From: Trichobilharzia regenti
Taxonomy: Eukaryota > Platyhelminthes > Trematoda > Strigeidida > Schistosomatidae
Length of the DNA stretch: 64,000 nt
Assembly (NCBI GenBank): GCA_944472135.2
Contig: OX235267.1
Span: forward strand, 36,735,312-36,799,311
Direction of reading: 5' to 3'
The notes beneath the pieces are model-generated. The model was not told where the DNA came from and did not search any database. It saw nothing but the letters and a program-made list of their open reading frames with translations. A program made the translations under genes and the position numbers. This document shows, in pieces, positions 54,170 to 64,000 of the stretch (position 1 is its first letter; each line of letters starts with the position of its first letter).

Positions 54170-55570
54170 ATTATTGTTCCGTTGGGTTCCGAGGGGAACA
54201 TAGGACTCCAATAACACATCTCCACTTTGTTCTATTTGGTGCTGTCCTCTTCAGCTGGCCCCACGATTCACCATAATCTCTCATCCCTTCCTTGCATGAT
54301 CTCCTCCTTTTCATCATTGGATTCACGCGCCACTCGTCGCTTTCCATTCAGGTTCCAATTGAACAATGGTCTGCATGGCGTGCGATGTCATTCGACGACC
54401 GCCTCAGCGTATGGCCGACGCACCTACATTTTCTCCTGCATATTTTTTGACCATTCATCTCTTTGTTTGTTTTGTTCTCAGCCATAGTCTCTTGTTGTTA
54501 ATTATTTCTGGCCAGCCGGCCATTTGATCTTCAATATGTAGCCAGCGAAGACAACTGCTGATAAAAGTCTGTAACCTGTTGGAAAGCCACTGCGTGACAC
54601 GCCAAGCTGTTGGCCCGTAAAGAAGGCCCAACTTCATGTTTGTGTTGAAAATCCGAATCTTATTCTTAAGGCTGTGGTGGAATGCAGAATATTTCCAAAT
54701 TGGTTTCGGAGTGATGAAAGTCTACTATGTTTTTCCAATCTTGTCTTACTTTGACATCTTCATCCGTGCTGTGTGACTGTAGTCGAAACGAAGCTTCCTA
54801 GATAAGTGGAGGAAGTAGCCTCTTTCAAATATATTCCGTTGATGGTGATTGTTACTGGTTGTGGTTGGTTGGTTGGTTGGTCTGTTACCTTCACCACCTG
54901 CATCTTCTCTATACTCATATGGAGTCCTGTCTTTACTCCTTCTTCCGGCAGTTTCTTGGTTTTCGCCTGCAAGTCGTCGACTATTTTCAAAGTTCGACAT
55001 ATATCATCTGCAAAATCCAGATCCTTTAGATTCCTCTTATCAAAACAGCATATTCCTGTTTCCTCGCTCCCACTCAAAGTCTGACGCATAATCCAGTCAG
55101 ACCATCACAACTAATAATGCCATCGGTGATAACAGTCAGGTAGTCCTGTCTTACTCCTGTACTCACTTCGAATGCTTTAATGAGTTTTCCGTTGTGGATC
55201 ACCTGACACGTGGTAGGCATTGTCATGAAGCCAGCTGTTGAGTGACGATGACAGAGACTTTTGCACCGCACGCCGTAGTGTTGAAGTAGTTTCTAAATTA
55301 CTTCTCGGTCAACGTTATCTGGTGAATGTCTTTCCGAAGTCAATGAAGTTGATGTAGAGGTTTGACTGGCATTCTATGCTGTTTGTCGATGATGATGATG
55401 ATGATGCTTAGAGTTACAATTCGATCAGCAGACGATTCGTTTTTCCTGAATCGAGCATGTTCCGATGGGTGGAGTTTTGTATCCAGTGCATCTCTTACTC
55501 CCTCCAGGATGATGTGACTTATACACACGTATAAAATGTAGATTTCGTCACGGATCAACGTCAATTAGAG
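54170..55570 (-). pseudogene. RTE-type LINE (second family), RT to 3' end, frameshifted
   Basis: Read from 55564: EGVRDALDTKLHPSEHARFR, then CQVIHNGKLIKAFEVSTGVR at about 55170, then LDFADDICRTLKIVDDLQAK at about 55020 (FADD active site), then GVKTGLHMSIEKMQVVKV. It ends about 54180 at TCCGAGGGGAACATAGGAC. The segment between the first two blocks, with the first catalytic Asp, is deleted, so RT is dead. Confidence 0.8.
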
Positions 55571-56559
55571 ATAAATGAAAGCCAGGGAGCACTCAAAGGT
55601 TGTTTCTTCCTAGTTTTGAACTCTTAAGTAATATTCATTCATCACTGGACTAGAGATCAAACTTGAAACTTTCAGGTCATTAGGCCGAACTCGTGGACTA
55701 TTCAAATCTGGTGAGGTCGTTGGTGCGCTATTCTATAGAGTCTCAAATCCAAACGAAACATCATTCCAGCGCACCTCAGCTTTCAATGATATCTAACTAA
55801 TTTGTTGGTTTATGATGGGATCTACGTTAGAATTGATCTGAATTCCTACAAAAACTCATAGTCTAAATGCCTAATTATAATTTACATTCATTACATATTA
55901 TGAGTTGAGAAAAGAATGCAATCTCTGGATTCATGATGTGTTTTCAATGTTGACTTAATTTTGACTGACAAATCAACTATTGAAAGTTAACCTGATGCTC
56001 GCTAGTGACTTGCTATGGGGATTGAGTTTCCTGGAGATCTAGTGAGAAGTTGTGACCAGTAAGGTCCATCCAGTTGGACTGAGGATGGATTTCCCGCCGG
56101 TGACATAGGTGTGGTGGTCGCGCTACGAAATCACGAATTGGTAGAACTAAGAATTTATGAGCTGGCCATTGAATCGGATCTTAGTGGATGAATGGTAAAA
56201 TGTCAAGTTTGGAGTTAAATTTCAACTTTATATCTTCGGGAAACTAAAGAGAATCGAATCAAGATTTACAGTGTCAAGATAGAAAGCGTTAAAGAAACAC
56301 AATTCGCACTACTTACTGGCATAAGTAATGTGCATCATAATAAAGCATAACATATATAAAATAAGGGATTATAAGAAAATTTCATAAATAGTGCCAGTAT
56401 AGGAGGTGAGCCAGTCTTGCCGGAATCCAGTGATCCATGAATAGGCGACTACTTAAAACTGTTTAAGATTGATTGCTAAGTTATAAATATCCAAACCAAA
56501 TTCACTTTTAACGGTACGAAAAAATTTGGGCATTGGGTATATGATATTCATTATAATAA
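55571..56559. other. Mostly unrecognised, with hairpin-repeat and SINE B fragments
   Basis: At 56040-56105 TAGTGAGAAGTTGTGACCAG and GGATGGATTTCCCGCCGG match one arm of the hairpin repeat. At 56120-56200 ATCACGAATTGGTAGAAC and GCCATTGAATCGG start a SINE B copy that stops after GGATGAATGG. The rest is AT-rich without features. Confidence 0.5.
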
Positions 56560-57660
56560 AGGTTTTTGTATTTCCCAATGAATGAAAAACAAAACGATAT
56601 TGTTGTTTTACTGATGTTTGGCTATTTATTCGGCTAACAGCTTTATCAAAGTATTTTTAAACCGGAATTTACAAAATCCACTCAGCTTTTATATAAGAAA
56701 GAGTTAAGAGGTGAGAAAATAGACTTAGGTCAAGTTAAAAGGACTTATTGAAAGTCAAAATAGCAATGAAGATCACTAAACCAAGTAACAAAGGTAATAG
56801 AACATATGTTATGATATCAAAATGAAGTTTACTAACTTGATCATCGTTCGTTAGTCTGGGGTCATTTTTGGTTGTCAAGTTGGTCAACTGGTAGAGATAA
56901 CAAAACCAAGTGTAGACTGTTGGATTTTATCAGTGTTTAAAATTATTAAAGTAGTGTGTGTTTACATAGTGAAATTGCATATCACATTTTTGTTGATTTT
57001 GCCACTTCATGGGGGAGGGGAGGGAGGTGTTGTAACCATGTCAGATTCTGTTTTAGTCCATCATTCCTATTCAGGCAATTCGGATTCCACTTGATATGAA
57101 ATTATTCTGATATTAGACGTTCTTTGTGATTTCTGAAGTTTTTCTGAATTATTTCAATATTGTCAGAATCAATTTTGTGGCCTAATTCTATAGTGTGTAG
57201 ACAAGCTATGACTGGCTGATGATTTTTCAAGTTTTTCTAGTTCAACTGGATTTCTCGGTGGTCGAATAGATGCTCTACGATGTTCATTTCTTCTGATTTT
57301 GATTTCTCGAGATGTTTGTCCGATGTAGATCTCATTACATTTCAAGCATTTTATTTTATAGACACAATTCGATAGAGAATCTGTAGGGATTTGGCCTTTA
57401 ACATAGACAAGGTTGCTTTGAAGTGTGTCTAATGTTTTGAAGACAACTCTGATGTCGAGCTGACTGAGTACTCTTCTGATATCGTCTGACGTCTCTGCTC
57501 TATATGGAATGACAACTGTTGAAGTCCATGTTTTCGGAATGCAGTGTTTGCTAGACAGAAAACTGAAGTGGTCTAAATATCGGATGGGTCGTTTGAAATG
57601 ATCCAGCTCTCTGAGTTGAGTCAAACCAGATACATCACTGATGAGCTCAGGCCCAGAACC
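56560..57660 (-). pseudogene. Penelope-like element 3' part with GIY-YIG endonuclease
   Basis: The open frame 57169-57624 (151 codons) carries FLSSKHCIPKTWTSTVVIPY, then a stretch with LSNCVYKIKCLKCNEIYIGQ (GIY-YIG layout CVYKIKC..C...YIGQTSRE), the following Arg-rich EIKIRRNEHRRA, and HSLSTHYRI. This is the usual C-terminal linker plus endonuclease of Penelope-like proteins. It keeps Arg in RRNEH and two Cys pairs of the insert. The reverse transcriptase is missing at the upstream side. The non-coding 3' part reaches about 56590. Confidence 0.78.
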
Positions 57661-58714
57661 TGGCTAGTGAGCACTATTGGTTGATTTGAGTAGTATGTTA
57701 GTATTCACCGCAATTAACGAGTAGTATATAGTTCCATGCTATTATGTTTACTGTCTTGATTACCACTTACGGTGTCAAGCAGATCACATAAATTGTAGTA
57801 TGAATAATTTTCTGTTTCCAAAGGAAACTATGTTCGTGAAATTCCTTCTCCTCAAACTGCCTGAATTGCAAACTACGAGTCTGATTTATAAAAAATATGT
57901 GATATGAGAGAGTGGAACAGCAGAATAATTGAACACTTATTTTTCTGGACAAGTAGGATACACGGTTTCTTTAGTAACGGACCTTAGGCTTTAGTTTAGT
58001 TACATTATGACATCATCTGTTCTTTTCTTTGTGACCGTATTGAAGCAGTTTTCAAATGATGTTCTTTCATTTTCAGATAAGTCAAAAAGAAAGTGGGAAC
58101 TTTTTGAGATATTCTGCTCCAGTCCCGGCCGATAACTGCTACCTTGCTGTGGTGGTCGGGCTTCAATACCGCAATGATCCAACAAGCTAAACTGACTGGG
58201 GCTCTGTCTCTGCTGGTCCTACCATGTCAGAAAGGTTTTCCAGATAGCGGTTAAACTAAAAGCAGTTACCATGGGGTACATAGGCTCCAGTATCCAATCG
58301 GATCGAATGGCGTATGAACCCATATGGGTCACTGGCAACCATGGGAATGCAGCTCCTGGCTCTGCTCCGCTGCCTTGCAGATTAGACTCCAAATCAAAGG
58401 CTCGGGGGGTGGTCCCTTAATAAAACCACCTGCTTCGGTTTAGCCTCCCGGGCAGTATCCCAGCCCTCGCACAATGAATGAAATAAAGCACCAAACTCTC
58501 ATCGAAACTCACCGAGCGCTATTAACAATGACCTCAAGTAACATTGATGCCTCAAGTAACTTATGTCCTTCCTACCTTACTTTTATTTTTATACATAGTT
58601 TCCTGTATTTTACCTTTTCTAACCTTGGCTTCTTAACCTTCGACAGCCTTTCGCCTTTGTCGAGATTCCCAGCCTATCCGTGTCGTTTCGAGATGTTAGT
58701 GAGTAGTCCTCAAA

Positions 58715-60700
58715 ATGGTTGTTCCCAATGTGACATCTAACACAGATATCCTGAAACCGCGTGCTGCGTTCAAGCTGGCTACCTACAATGTTCGGACGCT
58801 GATGCAAATCGGACAACAGGCAGGGTTGGCAAGAACTTTGGAAAGCCTCGCTATCGATGTCTGCTGCATTTCGGAGACCCGCATTCAAGATCCCAGTGAA
58901 GTGCTTCGACTATCCTCTCCATCTGGAAGTTCTAGTAGTATGTACCACCTGCGCTTATCCGGGGACCCTGTGGCGTCGGCATCCGGCGTAGCTGGTGTCG
59001 GTGTCGCACTGAGCGCTAGAGCCGAAGCTGCACTGCTCGACTGGATTCCCATTAACAGTCGTTTATGTGCTGTGAGGCTGGAAGGTTATACGAAAGTAAA
59101 GAGTAGTAGGCCAGATAGGCGGTGTCTATTTGTTGTCTCTGCCTATGCACCGACGGATTGCAGCCCGGATGCAATGAAGGATGAGTTTTACTACCAACTG
59201 AGCGATCTCTTGAAACAGGCGGGTCGGAGGGATATCGTAGTGCTGGCTGGGGACTTGAATGCACAGGTGGGGCGTCTAAGCTCAGAGGAGAATCGTCTAG
59301 GTGGTCAGTGGGGACTACATGGTCGCAGGTCAGATAATGGGGACCGTCTTCTGCAGCTTTGCGCGGATCACAACCTATTTCTAGCTAGCACCAACTTCCG
59401 GCACAGCCATCGCCGTAGCGCTACCTGGCGTCCTCCCTCTTGGACTCAGATTGATCATATCGCGGTCAGTTTCCGGTGGCGAGGATGCATACAAGACTGT
59501 CGCTCCTTCTGGAGCACATGCCTGGACTCCGATCATGCGTTAGTGTGTGCCAAGTTCGTCTTGCGATTTGGTGGGGTTCGTAAAAGCCGTCGTCTAAGCG
59601 TTGATGTGAGCAAACTAGTAGCACCTGCTACTTCTTTGAAATATCAGAATGAGTTAAAAACAATGCTTGCCAGCAACCCCCCAAGTAGTATAGATGAACA
59701 TTGGCTTCATGTGCAAGGTGCCATGCAAAAGGCGAGTGTAGCCGCTTGCGGCTTGAAAGAATGCTCCGCTAACAACCACTGGGTTTCTGCGAGTTCCTTG
59801 CAACTCATGGATGAACGCCGGTCCATTCCGGCTGGCAGCGAATACAACAATCAGCGAAAGGCGCTCACGCGCAAGATTAGACAGTGTTTACGTAAGGACC
59901 GCGAAGCCTGGTGGTCAGAACGTGCGTGTGAGATGGAGTCAGCTGCTGCATCTGGCAACAGTCGGAAGCTGTTCCAACTCATACGAGCCACCGGCAGCAA
60001 GAAACAAGGTGTCAGCGAGACGGTCTGTGAGGCAGATGGCACTCCAATTACCAGCCTGAAAAGACGCCTGGAACGCTGGGCAGAGCACTTCGGGAAGCAG
60101 TTCAGCTGGCCACCAGCTTCAGTGTCTACTATCATTAGCCCGAGTGCTCCTTGGTCGGTTAGTACCGACCCACCCACCGAAGCGGAGGTCCGTAAGGAAC
60201 TCCAAGTTCTGAAACGCCATAAGGCGCCCGGCCCAGACAAATTACCCCCGGCTCTTTTTAAAGATGGTGGCGAGACTCTCACAATGGCTCTAACTGGGTT
60301 GTTCAGGAAGGTGTGGGAGACAGAGAGTGTACCATCAATGTGGAACGAAGCCATTATCGTCCCCATCTTTAAAAAGGGTCGACGTAATTCGTGTGACAAT
60401 CATAGGGGTATCAGTCTGTTACCAGTCGCGTCTAAAATATTGGCTGCTGTCTTGCTTCGCAGACTGTGCAAAATACGTGAAGGATTGATTCGCGAAGAGC
60501 AGGCTGGGTTTCGTTCAGGTCGTGGATGCATTGATCATGTGTTCACCCTTCGTCAGTTGTTGGAACACCGCCACACGTATTGCAGGCCAACGATCGTTGT
60601 GTTTCTTGATATTAGGGCTGCCTTCGATTCGTTGGACAGAACTGTGCTCTGGAACTGTCTGTTAGAGAGAGGTGTACCTGAGAAATTTGTTAACATCTGA
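58715..60700 (+). pseudogene. RTE LINE ORF: AP endonuclease and N-terminal half of reverse transcriptase
   Basis: 661 codons from MVVPNVTSNT. The endonuclease part has YNVRTL (Asn about 25), CISETRI (Glu 54), LAGDLNAQVG (Asp 180, Asn 182) and DSDHAL (Asp 273, His 274), so all catalytic residues are present. The RT part has HKAPGPDKLPPALFKDG, IIVPIFKKGRRNSCDNHRGI, EEQAGFRSGRGCIDHVF and FLDIRAAFDSLDR (first catalytic Asp). A one-base loss near 60697 brings an early stop before the YADD motif. ATG at 58715 is the first in frame and leads directly into the endonuclease. The product would be an active nickase at most. Confidence 0.88.
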
Positions 60701-61766
60701 AAGCCCTATACAGAAACACCTCAGGTAGAGTGAGGGCATACAACCAACTATCACCACTGTTCCCAACCAACAGTGGGGTTAGACAGGGTTGCCCAATCTC
60801 TCCATTTCTCTTTAACTTTGCCATCGATGACATTCTGGAGTCAGCTCTGAAGGATGTGCGTGAAGGTGGTGTAGATCTGCTACCTGGAGATAGACTTTTC
60901 GACCTCGAGTATGCAGACGATATCGTCTTACTGTGCGATAGCATGCAGGCTGCCCAAATCGCACTTAATCAGTTGGCGATCAGTGTCTGTAAGTATGGTA
61001 TGTGCTTTGCGCCGTCTAAGTGCAAAGTACTGTTACAAGATTGGCAGGAGCCTGTACCTGCACTCACTCTTGCGGGTGAACCGCTTGAAGTTGTTGATAA
61101 GTTTGTGTACCTGGGTAGTTGTGTGAGTGCTGGCGGAGGGGTGACGGATGAGATTTCCAACCGTATAATGAAGGCTAGGGTGGCATACATCAACTTGAGC
61201 CACCTCTGGCGCCGTCGCGACGTTAGCCTGGCTGTCAAAGGTCGGGTATACAATGCTTCGGTGCGGGCTGCCTGCTCTACGCCTGTGAAACCTGGCCTCT
61301 CCGAGCTGAGGATGTGCGGCGACTCTGCGTGTTCGATCACCGCTGTCTCCGCAGGATTGCTTGCGTTCGATGGCATCATCGCGTGAGTAATTCTGAGGTT
61401 CGGCGGCGTGTGTTTGAACAAAGTGGAGATCACCATTCATTGAATGTCGTCATCTGGAAACACCGGCTCCGGTGGCTTGGACATGTGCTCCGAATGTCAC
61501 CCCAGAGGCTTCCGTACAGGTCTCTGTTCGCTAGCCCTGGGACGGGATGGAAAAGGCGGAGAGGTGGTCAGTCCATGACGTGGCGTCGTGGGATGAAGGA
61601 TTTTTGTGCTAGATTAGCATCGGTTGGTGTGTCACGACTCCCTGGTTGGGGTCCGAGAGATAGCTCAAATCGATGGCTCGAAACGTTATCGGATATGGCC
61701 AAGAATCGTAATCAGTGGCGAATGTGTTGCGATTTCCTTCTTTCTTCCCTTCCCGATGATAGCTAA
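60701..61766 (+). pseudogene. RTE LINE ORF continued: RT active site and C-terminal domain
   Basis: In the shifted frame from about 60720: PTNSGVRQGCPISPFLFNFA, LEYADDIVLLCDS (YADD active site) and VYLGSCVSAGGGVTDEIS. A second one-base shift near 61273 leads to [39 protein letters not shown] and GGQSMTWRRGMKDF, ending at 61766. Only two single-base changes separate the parts. Confidence 0.88.
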
Positions 61767-61950
61767 CGAACACTGTTTGAACTTGTTAAGCATGACTGTT
61801 TTCCTTCCAGATGAAGTTCTTTATCCGTTCTCTACTTATATATTTTTTTCTTTTGATCTAGATTGTTTTGTTATTATTGTGTGGCGCATCCTTCTTGGTG
61901 CCATATTGTACCAAGGTTTTTATGCGTTTAAATAAAATAAAAATAATAAC

Positions 61951-62239
61951 TTCAGTTCCGGTAGTCTTGATTGAGTTGCATCAGTTACAAATATAAAATA
62001 CCTTAAAAATCAAAAGAATATTCCCAAACAAAATGGAATCAAAATTCTATCTGTGATAATCAAATGGAACAGAACACGTCTGCTTCAGACACTGCGAAAA
62101 CAAGCCAACCGTTTCACTACACAACCTTGAATTTACTCAAACAAAATGTTGACATAAGTAAAAATAACTTATTGTTATCGACATTCGAACATTCCACAAT
62201 GGAATAAAAACTGACCAAAAGCAAAGACAGGTAATAAAG
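61951..62239. other. No recognisable feature
   Basis: AT-rich short spacer after the LINE tail; nothing identified. Confidence 0.4.
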
Positions 62240-62335
62240 ATTAATTACAGAATTTCATTACGAGTTGACATCGGTTAGAGAACCATTGAAAAATCAGCTA
62301 GGAAGTACTGGACAGGTGTTTTATCAGCCTACATG
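62240..62335 (-). mobile_element. SINE family B 3' fragment
   Basis: GACATCGGTTAGAGAACC and CATTGAAAAATCAGCTAGG and AGTACTGGACAGGTG are the reverse complement of the hammerhead and 3' portion of family B (CTGTCCAGTACTCC, TTTTCAATG). Confidence 0.65.
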
Positions 62336-62435
62336 CCATCCAGCCAGTGGGACACGACTGAAAAGTCTACAAATGCCAACTTTTACCATTTCGCAATGTA
62401 CACAATGCAACCTCCAGCCAGAGTCGTCGGTGATT

Positions 62436-62640
62436 AATTATTCTTTCACGAAATGGTAGAAACTGAAATTTAATGGACCACTAGATCAGGTTCCAGTGGC
62501 TGATTGGTCTATGAGCCCGCCTCGTAACCAGTAGGCTCTGGGTTTAAACTATGATGAGGGTGTATTGGTGTAGTGTCTTAAACTAGGCTGAAAAAACAGC
62601 TATCCAGTACCCTCTGATTCTCTGACTGATGTCATCTATT
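62436..62640 (+). mobile_element. tRNA-derived SINE (family B), decayed
   Basis: CACGAAATGGTAGAAACTG, TTCCAGTGGCTGATTGG and GGCTCTGGGTTTAAAC form the tRNA-like head, then TCTTAAACTAGGCTGAAAA and TATCCAGTACC the degenerate hammerhead (GTGTAGT in place of CTGATGA, GAAA kept). It directly precedes the LINE at 62657. Confidence 0.65.
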
Positions 62641-62656
62641 GAACAAATCTGTAATT

Positions 62657-64000
62657 AAAATAGACAAAAGAAAATATTATGAAACCATGGCAAACGAAGC
62701 AGAACAAGCTGCAGGCAAAGGAGACCTCGCCACACTCTACCAAACAACTAGGAACCTTTCGGGCAAACGTTCGACACAGATTAAGCCAATAAAGGACGAC
62801 AATGGAAAGTCAATCACCAAAGAGGTGGAACAGAGGAAGCACTGGGTTGAACACTTCAAAAGACTTCTAAATCGTCCGCCACCTACAACACGTCCAGCAA
62901 TACCAACAACGGAAGCAGAACTACCAGTGAACACTGACCCCCCGACGAAATCAGAAGTCCTGAATGCAATCAAGATGCTTAAAACTGGGAAAACACCGGG
63001 ACCAGATGGAATCCCAGCAGAGGCTTTGAAAATAGACCCAGAGACAACAGCGGACTTGATGACACCACTGCTGGAGAAGGTGTGGAAAGAGGGCAAAGTA
63101 CCCGAGGATTGGAAGAACAGTTACTTATTCAAACTTCCAAAGAAAGGAGACTTAAGTCAACGTAAAAACTGGCGTGGAATTATGCTTCTGTCCATTCCAA
63201 GCAAGATACTAAGTCGCATCATCCTGGAGAGAATCAAACAAGCCCTAGATGAAAAACTTCGTCCGGAACAGGCTGGATTCAGGAGAAACAAATCATGTAT
63301 TGATCAAATCGCCACTCTACGGATCATCATTGAACAAAGCTTGGAATGGCAGTCACCTCTCTATCTCAACTTCATCGACTTTGAAAAGGCCTTCGACAGC
63401 GTCGATCGAGAGGTCATTTGGAAACTACTTCGCTACTACGGGGTCCCATCGACAATTATACACCTCATCCAACAGTTATACGACAATGCTGCATGCCAAG
63501 TAATCCACGACGGGAAACTTACGGAAGCCTTCGAAGTGAGGACGGGAGTGAGACAAGGCTGTCTACTATCACCCATGATCTTCCTGATTGCAATTGATTG
63601 GATAATGCGACAGACAACGGCAACCAACGAGGGAACAGGCATAAAATGGACTGACACAAAATACTTGGAGGATCTGGAATTCGCCGATGATATATGTCTG
63701 ATTTCCCATAAACTGGAAGATATGCAAGTGAAAAGTAACAAGTTGGCAGAAGAAGCATCAAAGATAGGACTTCAAGTGAACATAGATAAAACAGAGATAA
63801 TGAAGATTCCTGGCCAACACCAACAGCAACAACAACAACAGACCACAATAAGCATAAATGGGAAGAACCTGAAAGAAACAACCTCCTTCACCTACCTGGG
63901 AAGCATCGTCTCAACTACAGGCGGAACTGACGAGGACATCAAAGCCAGAATCGGAAAAGCAAGACAAGCTTTCATTACTCTCAAATCTGTGTGGAGGTCA
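62657..64000 (+). CDS. RTE-type LINE reverse transcriptase (second family), open to window edge
   Basis: The frame is open from about 62630 to the end of the window (438 codons from the Met at 62687, without a stop). The endonuclease is missing, so the copy is 5'-truncated. RT blocks in order: GKTPGPDGIPAEALK, NSYLFKLPKKGDLSQRKNWR, EQAGFRRNKSCIDQIATL, FIDFEKAFDSVDR (first catalytic Asp), TGVRQGCLLSPMIFLIAID, LEFADDICLIS (FADD active site), GLQVNIDKTEIMKIPG and FTYLGSIVSTTGG. A run of seven to eight Gln at about 63820-63841 comes from a CAACAA repeat. It is the best-preserved member of the family found as fragments at 42180, 48895, 52206, 52920 and 54170. The C-terminus lies outside. Confidence 0.88.

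Larger units (their letters stand above)
58125..61950 (+). mobile_element. Nearly complete RTE LINE (SR2/SjR2-like)
   Basis: About 3.8 kb: a GC-richer 5' untranslated region (58125-58714, with GCTCGGGGGGTGGTCCC), a single endonuclease-RT ORF region (58715-61766) broken by two single-base shifts, and a 3' end closing in AATAAAATAAAAATAATAA at about 61950. Such elements transcribe their mRNA from the 5' region, nick target DNA and copy themselves there. Its GC content and lack of other decay suggest it is younger than most copies in the window. Target duplications could not be settled by eye. Confidence 0.88.

Noticed and set aside
57630..57665. Hammerhead ribozyme at CACTGATGAGCTCAGGC
   Set aside because: CTGATGAG is present but no GAAA strand or closing helix I follows.

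Overview
The window looks like repeat-dense nuclear DNA of a blood fluke (Schistosoma or a close relative). The evidence is AT-rich sequence, BEL/Pao (Sinbad-like) and Ty3/gypsy LTR elements, RTE-type LINEs, Penelope-like GIY-YIG fragments, and above all tRNA-derived SINEs carrying a hammerhead ribozyme of the Sm-alpha type (about 48.69 kb). I see no convincing host protein-coding gene, rRNA or functional tRNA. Species and chromosome cannot be fixed from the sequence; a heterochromatic or sex-specific block is only a guess.

Layout. 1-16.1 kb is a nest of BEL/Pao retrotransposons, nearly all on the minus strand. A mosaic, frameshifted gag-pol copy spans 1796-9339. It sits inside the gag of a second copy (9340-11675), which abuts a LINE reverse-transcriptase remnant (11676-12127). 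Next is an internally deleted gag-only element (12128-16095) with an intact 649-codon ORF. Two identical 359-bp solo LTRs (5881-6239 and 9936-10294) have perfect 5-bp target duplications. The first 1795 bases are an inverted copy of 7603-9397, including the flanking host gag, so the region is a long imperfect palindrome. 16.1-17.9 kb is a Ty3/gypsy integrase remnant plus LTR.

19.13-27.98 kb is the most striking part: 40 near-identical 221-bp units. Each holds a 98-nt exon-like segment and a 123-nt intron-like segment with a 5' splice consensus, a CTAAC branch-point motif, a pyrimidine tract and CAG. Because 98 is not a multiple of 3 and one frame carries a TGA, the units cannot be joined into one long protein.

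28-58 kb is a mosaic of SINEs (four tRNA-derived kinds), 5'-truncated RTE LINEs of two families, Penelope-like GIY-YIG pieces, a gypsy LTR, a pair of ~400-bp unclassified direct repeats, a 28-bp hairpin and microsatellites, separated by sequence in which I recognise nothing. 58.1-61.95 kb is a nearly complete RTE (SR2/SjR2-like) LINE with two frameshifts. 62.66-64 kb is a second RTE-type LINE whose reverse-transcriptase frame is open to the window edge.

The elements act autonomously (copy-and-paste retrotransposition) or parasitically (SINEs on LINE machinery, the gag-only element on full BEL copies). The 221-bp array and the hammerhead-bearing SINEs are the best places to look for undescribed RNA-level biology.
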